Part shown: positions 1-7,461 of the stretch, one piece after another
Position numbering within the stretch: the stretch's first letter is position 1
Layout: each line of letters begins with the position of its first letter
Assembly (NCBI RefSeq): GCF_902506575.1
Contig: NZ_LR732544.1
Coordinates: forward strand, 6,676,849-6,732,575
Direction: 5' to 3'
Length of the DNA: 55,727 nucleotides
Source of the DNA: Streptomyces mexicanus
GTDB lineage: Bacteria > Actinomycetota > Actinomycetes > Streptomycetales > Streptomycetaceae
The notes under the pieces: generated by a model
The model's input: only the letters and a program-made list of their open reading frames with translations
Databases searched by the model: none
Told to the model about the DNA's origin: nothing
Position numbers and translations under genes: made by a program

Positions 1-772
1 GGACCCCGACTGGACCCCCGAAGCCGTCGTCTTCGACTGCGACGGCACCCTGATCGACTCCGAGCAGCACTGGCAGCGCGCCCGCGCGATCGTGCTGCGC
101 GCCTTCGGTCACGCCCCCGACGAGGAGTTCGCGCAACGCGCGAAGGGCCTGCACTACCGGGACTGCGGCGTCCTGATGGCCGAACTCGTCGGTGAACCCG
201 ACCACGCCGAGGAGATGACGCACCAACTGCTCAGCACCTTCCGCGCCTTGGTCGCCCGCGAGCCGGTGAGCACGCGCGGTGCCCGGGAACTGGTGCGGAC
301 GCTGGAGCGGGTCGCGCCGCTGGCCGTCGCCAGCAACTGCCCCGAGGACGTGGTCCGGTTCTCCCTGGAGTCGGTGAACTTACACCGGCACTTCCGGCAC
401 ATCGTCGTACCGGACGACCGCATCCGTCCCAAACCGCACCCCGACACCTACGCGGAGGCCGCGCGCCGCCTCGGCGTCCCCGGCGGCAGGGCCCTCGCCG
501 TCGAGGACTCGGTCAACGGGATGAAGGCCGCGGTGGCCGCGGGCCTGCGGGTCGTCGGCGTGGGCCCGCGCCCCGCACCGGAGGGCACCGCCCTCGCCGA
601 CCTGTGGGTGACCTCACTCGACGACCCCGCCCTGATGGCCTGGGCGCGAAGCCGCCCCACGGCGGCGGGAGCGCGGACCGACCTCCCCGGGGCCCCAACG
701 GGCGACGCGGCCGACGCGAAGGTCCCCAGGCCGGGCGGGCCCTCCAGCCAGGATCCCGCGGGCGCCTCCTGA
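1..772 (+). CDS. HAD-superfamily phosphatase, 5' end outside window
   Basis: The frame is open from the first bases and begins inside the gene. It shows the haloacid dehalogenase motif I, FDCDGTLIDSE, about 10 residues after the window edge, with both catalytic aspartates. Motif II is the VASN segment with Ser. Motif III/IV is PKPHPDTY followed by AVEDSVNGMKAA, the acidic Mg2+ site. This arrangement, with a helical cap between motifs I and II, is typical of subfamily I beta-phosphoglucomutase/phosphoglycolate-phosphatase-like enzymes that hydrolyse small phosphate esters in the cytoplasm. About 50 Pro/Ala/Gly-rich C-terminal residues extend beyond the domain. The substrate cannot be inferred. 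The first ATG or GTG within the window lies too far inside the domain to be the start. Confidence 0.88.
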   Translation, partial: DPDWTPEAVVFDCDGTLIDSEQHWQRARAIVLRAFGHAPDEEFAQRAKGLHYRDCGVLMAELVGEPDHAEEMTHQLLSTFRALVAREPVSTRGARELVRTLERVAPLAVASNCPEDVVRFSLESVNLHRHFRHIVVPDDRIRPKPHPDTYAEAARRLGVPGGRALAVEDSVNGMKAAVAAGLRVVGVGPRPAPEGTALADLWVTSLDDPALMAWARSRPTAAGARTDLPGAPTGDAADAKVPRPGGPSSQDPAGAS

Positions 773-1067
773 CGGCACCCGCGCCGAGCCCGTGCGGCGC
801 TCGCGGCGGCGGGTGCCCCCCCGCAAGGGGGTGCCCGACCGCCCCGGCCGGACGCGTCGGGCAGAAGACACCGCCCCACCGGCCGGGGACATCGGCTCGG
901 TGACACCCCCGGGGCGGTCGTACGTCCCTCGGCGCGGGTGACGGCTTCAGGGCAGGGGCGCCACGAAGAGTGTCCCGGCCCTGTGAAGGGGAGTGAGACG
1001 GGCGCGCGGTCCCGGCTTCTTCGCGAGCGCGGTGGTGACGGCGCGCTGGGGCGGTCGCCGGACCAGG

Positions 1068-2006
1068 TCAGAACTCCAGGACCAGGCGTCCGCGGGTGCC
1101 GCCGGCCTCGAGGACGCGGTGGGCCTCCGCCGCCTGGTCGGCCGGGAAGGTGCGGGCGACCCGGAGCGTGACGGTGCCCTCCTCCGCCTGCCGGCGGAGC
1201 CGGTCGAGCTTCGCCTGCTCGCGGCTGTAGCTGCGGACGAAGACGGGGACGAAGGTGATCCCGCGCTCGGCCTCACCCTCGTATCCGCGCAAGGTCGCGA
1301 TCGTGCCACCGTCACGGACCGCTGGGACGATCCGGTCGTGGAACAGAGCGGAGTCGATCACTCCGTCGACTCCGTCCGGCGCCGCCTCCCGGACGGCGGC
1401 GGGATATCCCTCGCCACGCGGAAGCACGATGTCGGCGCCCAGCTCGGCGACGAGTTTCTCGTCGGCCGGCGAGGCGTCGGCGATGACCGTCAGGCCCTCG
1501 GCCTTGGCCAACTGCACCGCGTACCCTCCGACCGCCCCGGCCGCGCCCGTCACCGCGAGCGTCTGCCCCGGCCGCAGTCCGAGCAGGTCGAGGGCGAGGC
1601 GGGCGGTGAGGCCGTTCATCGGCAGCGTCGCCGCCTGCACGTCCGAGGCTCCGGCGGGTACTCGGGCGACGGACTCGGCAGGGACCACGATCTGCTCCGA
1701 GTACGCGCCGTGCGAGCCGGACGGCACCACGATCGCCATCACGTGATCGCCGACCTTCAGATCCGTCGAGACGCCCTCGCCGATCTCCTCGAGCACCCCG
1801 GCGGCGTCCATCCCCGGCACATAGGGCGGAGGCGGCGCGTCCGCACCGCTGTGCCGCAGGCCGGCCCGCACTCCGGTGTCGGTCGGGTTGACGGCGGCCG
1901 CGTGCACCCGGACCCGCACCTGCCCCGGCCCGACCACAGGATCGGGAAGCTCCACGACGTGCAGCTTCTCCGGTCCGCCGAACTCGGTCACTCCCACAGC
2001 CCTCAT
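1068..2006 (-). CDS. NADP-dependent zinc-free alcohol dehydrogenase/quinone oxidoreductase (MDR family)
   Basis: A 312-residue medium-chain dehydrogenase/reductase of the quinone oxidoreductase type. The N-terminal GroES-like half has HAAAVNPTD and YVPGMDAAGVLEEIGEGV. The Rossmann half has the nucleotide-binding loop VTGAAGAVGGYAVQLA. No structural-zinc cysteine cluster is visible, so it belongs to the zinc-free branch that reduces quinones or enones with NADPH. The ATG at 2006 is preceded by GAGGAG six bases upstream. A GTG one codon earlier is possible but worse spaced. The gene is the last of three leftward genes after a TetR regulator and a hydrolase, but a strong hairpin separates it from the hydrolase, so it probably has its own promoter. 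The substrate is unknown. Confidence 0.9.
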   Translation of the reverse strand: MRAVGVTEFGGPEKLHVVELPDPVVGPGQVRVRVHAAAVNPTDTGVRAGLRHSGADAPPPPYVPGMDAAGVLEEIGEGVSTDLKVGDHVMAIVVPSGSHGAYSEQIVVPAESVARVPAGASDVQAATLPMNGLTARLALDLLGLRPGQTLAVTGAAGAVGGYAVQLAKAEGLTVIADASPADEKLVAELGADIVLPRGEGYPAAVREAAPDGVDGVIDSALFHDRIVPAVRDGGTIATLRGYEGEAERGITFVPVFVRSYSREQAKLDRLRRQAEEGTVTLRVARTFPADQAAEAHRVLEAGGTRGRLVLEF

Positions 2007-2057
2007 CACAAGCTCCTCACAGCCGGTTTCAGCGGCATCACCTGCGACCGATCGATC

Positions 2058-2093
2058 CGCCTGCCACGGGGGCAACCTCCCCCGTGGCAGGCG
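2058..2093 (-). terminator. Perfect 15-bp stem-loop after the hydrolase gene
   Basis: Arms 2058-2072 and 2079-2093 are exact inverse complements with a 6-base loop. It sits between the stop of the alpha/beta-hydrolase gene (2291) and the start of the oxidoreductase gene (2006). There is no T-run, which is usual for Streptomyces terminators. Confidence 0.7.
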
Positions 2094-2290
2094 GGCCGGA
2101 ACGGTTCGGCAGGACACCGAAGTCAAGGGGGTGAAGTGCGCGGCCGCGCGCGTTATTCCACCCGATTCCCTTCGATGTCCCGGAGGGCGGCTTCGGACAG
2201 CTGCTGTCCGGGCACTCCGCCGCCACGGATCGGTCTCGTTCCCGGGGCCAGGAGGCCATGCACGGTGACCGGGGTCGGACGGACGTCTGC

Positions 2291-3184
2291 TTACCGGTGC
2301 GCTGCCAGGAACGGCAGGACCACGTCGGCCATCTCGTCGGGTACTTCCTCCGCGAGGTCGTGGCCGGCGTCGAAGACGTGTCCGGTGACGTCGTGGGCCA
2401 CGAGTCGTGCCTGGGACTCGTTGCGCTCGCCGATGAAGGCGGAGCCGCCGAGCGCCAGGACCGGGATGTCCAGCTTCTGCTGTGCGGCCCGCCGGTTCTG
2501 TTCGGCGTCGGTGAGCATCGCCCGGTAGACGGCGAGCATCGCGCGGATGCCGCCGGGCATGGAGTAGCAGCGCACGTACTCCTCGATCGCGTCGGGGGTG
2601 GCGGTGTCGGGGTGGCTGCGCTCGTTCTTGATCATGTAGGTGATCAGTTCGCGTTCGTGCCCGGCGATCAGCATCTCGGGGACGTCGGGCTGGAAGTAGA
2701 AGCCCAGGTGCCACAGGTGCATGCCGCTGGAGACGTTCTCGGGGGTGAGGGCGGTGTGGTCCTCGAAGCCAAAGCCGGGGAACAGCGCCTCGGCGAAGAC
2801 GAGGGCGGTGGCGTGGCCGCGGTGGCGGGCGGCGAGCTGGTAACCGATCACGGCTCCCCAGTCCTCGCCGATCACGGCGTAGGTCTCGTGTCCGAGGCGG
2901 GCCATCAGCTCCGCGATGTCGTCGCTCATCGTCGCGGAGTCGTAGCCGTCCGCGGGGCGGGCGGAGTCGCCGAGACCGCGCAGGTCGGGCACGACGACGG
3001 TGTGGTGGGGCGTCAGCTTCGGGACGAGGTGGCGCCAGTGGTAGCCGGTCTTGGGCACGCCGTGCAGCAGTACCACGGCGGGGCCGGATCCGGCCGTCCG
3101 GTAGTGCAGGCTCGTTCCATTGACGGCCGCACGGCCGGTGCGCAGGGGCGTTCGGGTGTGGTCGTACATCATCGCGTGGTGCAT
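2291..3184 (-). CDS. Alpha/beta-fold hydrolase, epoxide hydrolase-like
   Basis: 297 residues with a canonical alpha/beta-hydrolase fold. The oxyanion motif is HGVPKTGYHW (41-50). The nucleophile elbow is GEDWGAVIGYQ with Asp108. The catalytic His275 lies in AGHDLAEEVPDEM. An Asp nucleophile in the xDWG context is the signature of epoxide hydrolases and haloalkane dehalogenases rather than of Ser esterases. The protein has no signal peptide, so it acts in the cytoplasm. The start is the ATG at 3184. It lies directly downstream of the TetR gene on the same strand, and the 177-bp gap holds a copy of the motif found in the TetR promoter. TetR repression lifted by a small electrophile is therefore a reasonable inference. 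The true substrate is unknown. Confidence 0.88.
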   Translation of the reverse strand: MHHAMMYDHTRTPLRTGRAAVNGTSLHYRTAGSGPAVVLLHGVPKTGYHWRHLVPKLTPHHTVVVPDLRGLGDSARPADGYDSATMSDDIAELMARLGHETYAVIGEDWGAVIGYQLAARHRGHATALVFAEALFPGFGFEDHTALTPENVSSGMHLWHLGFYFQPDVPEMLIAGHERELITYMIKNERSHPDTATPDAIEEYVRCYSMPGGIRAMLAVYRAMLTDAEQNRRAAQQKLDIPVLALGGSAFIGERNESQARLVAHDVTGHVFDAGHDLAEEVPDEMADVVLPFLAAHR

Positions 3185-3301
3185 TCCTGTCGTGGTGAGT
3201 GGGGTGGGTGGGTCTGGTGGGCCGATGAGGTCGGCAGACGGCTCGGACCGTCGGCGCTGACGGGGCCGCTGTCGGCGCGGCCGGAACGGGCACCCATTTT
3301 G

Positions 3302-3316
3302 CTTGATCGAGTGTTA
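3302..3316 (+). promoter_or_regulatory. Candidate TetR operator upstream of the hydrolase gene
   Basis: CTTGATCGAG at 3302-3311 is identical to the 10 bases at 3976-3967 on the opposite strand, inside the promoter of the neighbouring TetR gene. The two sites flank the TetR gene. This is an inferred operator, with no binding data. Confidence 0.45.
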
Positions 3317-3361
3317 CAGATTCAGGGCATGGGAAAGGTCCGGCCGGGACCACGGGGAATC

Positions 3362-3940
3362 TCAGTCGAGAGCGGTCAGTGCGACCTCCACGAGGGGCTC
3401 CAGGGTGGACGCCTCCGGTGTGATCTTCGAGGAGACCAGCAGTCCGTTGAGGAAGGTGACCAGGAACGCGGCGAGGGCGTGCGGGTCGTGCCGCGCCGCG
3501 ATCTCACCCCGCTCCCTCGCGGCCCGCAGCACCTCGGTGAGTGCCTCCCGGCTCGCGTCCTGCATGTCCCGCACGGTGCGCCGGGTCGCCGCGTCCTGAG
3601 GCAGTCGCTCGCAGACGGCGTTCACGGCCAGACAGCCCTGGCCGCCGTTGCCGGTGGCGATGCGGATCCGCTCCGTCAGCAGCGTGCGGATCGCCGCGCG
3701 GGCGTCCGCTCCTTCCTCCAGACTGCGCAGGGCGGCCGCCGCGAGGGTGGTGCGATAGTGCTCCAGCGCGGCCCGGTACAGGCCGTCCTTGTCGCCGAAC
3801 GCGGCGTACAGGGACCCCTGTCCGATCCCCAGGTGCTGGGTCAGATCGCGCACCGAGGTCGCCTCGTAGCCCCGTGTCCAGAACAGTTCCATGGCGCGGC
3901 TCACCGCCGCCTCGGTGTCGAACTCCCGGGTTCTTGCCAT
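3362..3940 (-). CDS. TetR/AcrR-family transcriptional repressor
   Basis: 192 residues. The N-terminal helix-turn-helix reads AMELFWTRGYEATSVRDL, then GIGQGSLYAAFGDKDGLY, typical of TetR DNA-binding domains. The C-terminal half has the ligand-pocket features of the YxaF/LmrA-like group, with GCLAVNA and LVTFLNGLLV. The ATG at 3940 is chosen because a good promoter ends six bases before it: TTGATC at 3975-3970, a 17-bp spacer, and TACGGT at 3952-3947. The mRNA would therefore be leaderless. The frame stays open upstream to 4150 and there encodes an apparent Tat signal peptide, which I regard as a relic and not part of this protein. It probably autoregulates and controls the adjacent hydrolase. 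Confidence 0.88.
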   Translation of the reverse strand: MARTREFDTEAAVSRAMELFWTRGYEATSVRDLTQHLGIGQGSLYAAFGDKDGLYRAALEHYRTTLAAAALRSLEEGADARAAIRTLLTERIRIATGNGGQGCLAVNAVCERLPQDAATRRTVRDMQDASREALTEVLRAARERGEIAARHDPHALAAFLVTFLNGLLVSSKITPEASTLEPLVEVALTALD

Positions 3941-3946
3941 GAGCTC

Positions 3947-3976
3947 ACCGTAACGTATCTGGATCGCTCGATCAAG
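3947..3976 (-). promoter_or_regulatory. TetR promoter with overlapping operator
   Basis: On the minus strand, -35 TTGATC (3975-3970) and -10 TACGGT (3952-3947) are 17 bp apart. The -35 overlaps the perfect inverted repeat GATCGAGCGATC (3974-3963) and shares CTTGATCGAG with the site at 3302. The expected transcription start falls at the ATG. Confidence 0.5.
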
Positions 3977-4150
3977 AAACGCGGTCGCGGCCCGCTCCTG
4001 CTGCTGGTCCCCGGCGGGACGGGCGGCGGCGCTCGCGACGGCTCCCGACCCGGTGAGGGCGACGGCGCCGGCCGCGCCGCTGAGGGCGAACACGCGGCGA
4101 CGGGACACGAGTCGGGAGACGAGGGCGGTGTGAGGCTCTTCGTGTCGCTT
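3971..4150 (-). pseudogene. Relic of a Tat signal peptide fused in frame ahead of TetR
   Basis: Reading leftward from the stop at 4153, the frame gives SRLVSRRRVFALSGAAGAVA followed by LTGSGAVASAAARPAGD. This is a textbook twin-arginine leader with an n-region RRR, a hydrophobic core and an AxA-like cleavage site. A cytoplasmic repressor has no use for it, and the frame then runs through the TetR promoter. The most likely reading is the surviving 5' end of a lost secreted-enzyme gene. A longer TetR starting at GTG 4108 (248 residues) is the alternative. Confidence 0.45.
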
Positions 4151-4278
4151 TCAGCCACAGCCGTCGTGGCGTCGAGGGTCTTCCGCCGTGCGGCAGTCGA
4201 CAAAATCCCGTGGAAGCCGTGTCAGTGGGACTGTTTATGCTGCCTCGCACGATCAGGACGTATCAGGGGAGGCGCGGC

Positions 4279-5265
4279 ATGTTCGGCAAGCTGTTCGGCA
4301 GGGGCGGGGGGAGACCGGCGGCCGATCCGCACGCGCTTTTTGTGCCGCGCAAGCAGAAGGGCGGGATGTACACGCTGCGGGCGCTCGGGGACGCGCGGGT
4401 GCAGGCGCTCGTGGACGCGGCCGGAGCGGGTGACTGGGAGGCGGTCAAGGCGGCGGCCGCTCCGTTCGACCTGGGGCGTGACCACCAGGTGCTGGCCGAA
4501 CTGGCCGAAGTCGACGGTGTGCAGGAGTGGATCGGCCGGGCCGTCGAGGAGGACAAGGAGCACCGGGCGACGGCCCTGCTGATATCCGGGGCGCGTCACA
4601 TCATCTGGGGCTGGCAGGCCCGTACCGCCGCGCGTGCCGCGGACGTCACGCGGGAGCAGTGGCGGCTCTTCCACGAGCGGCTGGACATCGCCGAGGAGCA
4701 GCTCCTCGAGGCCGCCGAGTTGCGGCCGGAGTGGATCACGCCGTGGCGCCGCCTGCTCACCTCCGGCCGTGGCATGTCGCTGGGCTCCGCCGTCAACGAG
4801 ACCCGGCTCGACGCCGCGCTGCGGCGCGACCCGCTGGGTCTGGAGACCCACATCGAGTGGCTGTCGCAGTTGCAGCCCCGCTGGGGCGGGGGGCCCGGCC
4901 AGGGGTTGGCGTTCGCCCGCAAAGCGTTCGCCGGCGCGCCCGACGGCCACCGCCTCGGATGTGTGATCGCCATGGCGCACATCGAGGAGTGGGTGGAGTC
5001 GGAGACGGACGGCTTCCTCGACAGGGCGGAGGTCCAGGAGGAGTTGAGGGAGGCGGCCCGACGCAGCATCCTTCACCCTGCCTACGAGCGGCGCCTGGGC
5101 TGGCAGGAGGACTTCAACGTGTTCGCCATGGCCCTGTCGCTCTCCAACGAGGGCATCGTGACGCCGAGCGTCTACCACGAACTGGGCGGCGCCTACACCC
5201 CGTGGCCCTGGAAATACCTGGCGGAGCCGGAGAAGATGTACGCCCGCTTCCGGCGCCGCCCCTGA
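4279..5265 (+). CDS. Hypothetical protein with helical repeat architecture
   Basis: 328 residues and not recognised. The start is the ATG at 4279, seven bases after GGGGAGG. The body is rich in Trp, Arg, Glu and Ala in alternating helices (LAELAEVDGVQEWIGRAVEE, WRLFHERLDIAEEQLLEAAE, RLGWQEDFNVFAMALSLSNE). This suggests a TPR-like or SEL1-like solenoid, but no consensus repeat is clear. The conserved-looking C-terminus GGAYTPWPWKYLAEPEKMYA hints at a globular end. No signal peptide or membrane segment is present. Nothing in the neighbourhood fixes its role. It precedes the HSP90 gene on the same strand but is separated from it by 337 bp of decayed repeats, so it is probably a single transcription unit. 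Confidence 0.75.
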   Translation: MFGKLFGRGGGRPAADPHALFVPRKQKGGMYTLRALGDARVQALVDAAGAGDWEAVKAAAAPFDLGRDHQVLAELAEVDGVQEWIGRAVEEDKEHRATALLISGARHIIWGWQARTAARAADVTREQWRLFHERLDIAEEQLLEAAELRPEWITPWRRLLTSGRGMSLGSAVNETRLDAALRRDPLGLETHIEWLSQLQPRWGGGPGQGLAFARKAFAGAPDGHRLGCVIAMAHIEEWVESETDGFLDRAEVQEELREAARRSILHPAYERRLGWQEDFNVFAMALSLSNEGIVTPSVYHELGGAYTPWPWKYLAEPEKMYARFRRRP

Positions 5266-5602
5266 GCCCCCGGGACCTGCGCCTTGGTCCAGTGCCCGGG
5301 CGCCAGGCGTGCGTTTCGCGCCTCGGACCGGTGCTCGGGAACCACCCTGAGACCGGCGCCGCGGACTCAGCCCAAGATCCGCGGCCGGCACCCTGCGCCC
5401 CGGAACCACGCCTCGGGCCCGTGTCCGGGACCCACCCGGACCCCTGCCTGACCTTCGCCCTGAGACGGACCCCTGCCTGACACCTGACCAGAGACGGCCC
5501 CTGCTGACCTTCTCGCCCTGAGGCAGACCTTTGCCCGACCTCCGCCCTGAGGCCGACTCCGACCTCGCCCTTCCCTCATCACACCTACTCCGGAACTGCC
5601 AG
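5266..5602 (+). repeat. Decayed tandem repeats between the hypothetical and HSP90 genes
   Basis: Two imperfect copies of a segment beginning GCCTCGG lie at about 5319 and 5410. They are followed by three or four degenerate units built on CCTGACCTTCGCCCTGAG (about 5447-5560). No coding signal is visible. The region forms the whole upstream sequence of the HSP90 gene, and no clear -10/-35 pair is seen in it. Confidence 0.5.
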
Positions 5603-7459
5603 ATGACTCTGCCCGATGCCCTCTCCGGCCCGGCCGGCGCCGACCACACCTTCCAGGTGGACCTGCGCGGCCTCGTCGACCTCCTGTCCCACCACCTCTA
5701 CTCCAGCCCCCGCATCTACCTGCGCGAACTCCTGCAGAACGCGGTCGACGCGCTCACCGCCCGGCACGGCCTCGCCCCGGACGCCCCGGCCGACGCCTTC
5801 GGCATCCGCCTCCATGCCGACGGTTCGGTCGTCCGTGTCGAGGACGACGGCGTCGGCCTGACCGAAGCCGACGTGCACAGCTTCCTGGCAACGATCGGCC
5901 GCAGCAGCAAGCGCGCCGAGCAGATCACCGAGCAGCGCGGCGACTTCATCGGCCAGTTCGGCATCGGCCTGCTCTCCTGCTTCCTGGTCGCGGACGAGAT
6001 CCACGTCCTCAGCCGCTCCGCCCGCACCCCCGACGCCCCCGCAGTGGAATGGCGCGGACGCGGCGACGGCAGCTACAGCATCCGTACCCTGCCCACCTCC
6101 GCGCGCCCCCACCCCGGCACCACCGTCACGCTGACGCCGCGCGCCGACGCGGCCGAGTGGACCCGCCCGGCCCAAGTGCACGCGCTGGCCCGCACGTTCG
6201 GCTCCCTGCTGCCCTACCCGGTCACCTTCGCCGACGGCACAGCCGGCCAAGCCGGCCCCGGAGCGTCCGTCAACCCCGAGCCCGCGCCCTGGGCGCGCAC
6301 GTACCCCACGCCGGGAGCCCGCTCCCGCGCGCTGGCCGCGTACGGCGAGGAGACCTTCGGTTTCACCCCGCTGGACACCATCGAGCTGGACCTGCCCGCC
6401 GTCGGTCTGCAAGGCATCGCGTGCGTGCTGCCGGAGACGGTCCCGGCCGGGCGCCGCCACGGCCACCGCGTGTACGTCAAGGGAATGCTGCTGTCCGAGC
6501 AGGCCGAGGAGATCCTGCCCGAGTGGGCGTTCTTCGTCCGCTGCGTCATCGACGCCGAGAGCCTGCGCCCGACAGCGTCCCGCGAGTCCCTGTACGAGGA
6601 CGACACGCTCGCCGCGGTCCGCGACGCCCTCGCCGAACGCCTGCGCGCGTGGATCGCCCGGGTGGCCGCCAGCGATCCGGAGCTGCTCTCCCGCTTCCTG
6701 CACGCCCACCACCTGGCCGTGAAGTCACTGGCGGTGCACGACGACGAGATCCTGCGCATGCTGCTGCCGTGGCTGCCGTTCGAGACCACCGACGGGCACA
6801 CCACCCTCGACGAGTTCGCGCGCACTCACCGCACGGTGCTCGTGACGTCGAGCGTGGAGGAGTTCCGGCAGGTCGCGGCGATCGCCTCGGCCGCCGGGCT
6901 CGGCGTCGTCAACGGCGGCTACACCTACGACCGGGACCTGGTCCACCGGCTGCCCGAGATCCGGCCCGAGGCCGTCGTCGCCGACCTCGACCCGGAGACC
7001 CTCACCGCCCACCTCGACCCCGTCGACCGGGAGACGGAACTCGCCGCCGCTGCCTACCTCGCCCAGGCCCGCGACGCCCTCGCCGTCTTCGACTGCGACG
7101 TCGCGCTGCGCACCTTCCAGCCGGCCTCCGCGCCCGCCCTGCTCGTCGACAGCCGAGAGGCCCGGCACGAGCGCACCCGCTCCCGGCTCGCCCGCGAGCA
7201 GCAGGGCGGGCTGTGGGGCGACATCCTCGGGGCCCTGCGCCAGGACGCCCCGCGAGCCCAGCTGATCCTCAACCAGCTCAACCCGCTGGTCCGCACCGCC
7301 CTCACCATCGACGAACCCGAGCTGGCCCGCACCAGCGCCGAGGCCCTCTACGGGCAGGCCGCGCTGCTGTCCCGGCGCCCTCTCAGGCCCGCCGAGTCGA
7401 GCCTGATCAACCGCTCCTTCCTCGACCTTCTCGCCCACGCTCTGCGCAAGGACAGCTGA
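5603..7459 (+). CDS. HSP90-family molecular chaperone (HtpG-like)
   Basis: 618 residues with a GHKL ATPase N-domain. The N-box is LRELLQNAVDAL, then VRVEDDGVGLT (the Asp that binds adenine) and GQFGIGLLSCFLVAD (the ATP lid glycine loop). The HSP90 middle-domain signature follows as YVKGMLLSEQAEEILPEW, then VIDAESLRPTASRESLYED. Length matches bacterial HtpG, but the C-terminal third diverges. The ATG at 5603 is chosen because HSP90 homology starts just after it; the ribosome site is weak. It is followed after two bases by a 974-residue TPR protein on the same strand, which suggests translational coupling and a dedicated adaptor. It acts in the cytosol as an ATP-driven clamp on client proteins. 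Clients are unknown. Confidence 0.92.
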   Translation: MTLPDALSGPAGADHTFQVDLRGLVDLLSHHLYSSPRIYLRELLQNAVDALTARHGLAPDAPADAFGIRLHADGSVVRVEDDGVGLTEADVHSFLATIGRSSKRAEQITEQRGDFIGQFGIGLLSCFLVADEIHVLSRSARTPDAPAVEWRGRGDGSYSIRTLPTSARPHPGTTVTLTPRADAAEWTRPAQVHALARTFGSLLPYPVTFADGTAGQAGPGASVNPEPAPWARTYPTPGARSRALAAYGEETFGFTPLDTIELDLPAVGLQGIACVLPETVPAGRRHGHRVYVKGMLLSEQAEEILPEWAFFVRCVIDAESLRPTASRESLYEDDTLAAVRDALAERLRAWIARVAASDPELLSRFLHAHHLAVKSLAVHDDEILRMLLPWLPFETTDGHTTLDEFARTHRTVLVTSSVEEFRQVAAIASAAGLGVVNGGYTYDRDLVHRLPEIRPEAVVADLDPETLTAHLDPVDRETELAAAAYLAQARDALAVFDCDVALRTFQPASAPALLVDSREARHERTRSRLAREQQGGLWGDILGALRQDAPRAQLILNQLNPLVRTALTIDEPELARTSAEALYGQAALLSRRPLRPAESSLINRSFLDLLAHALRKDS

Positions 7460-7461
7460 CG

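Noticed and set aside
781..845. Riboswitch or strong terminator after the HAD gene
   Set aside because: Only a five- to six-base CCCCC/GGGGG stem is present and no known riboswitch core could be seen.
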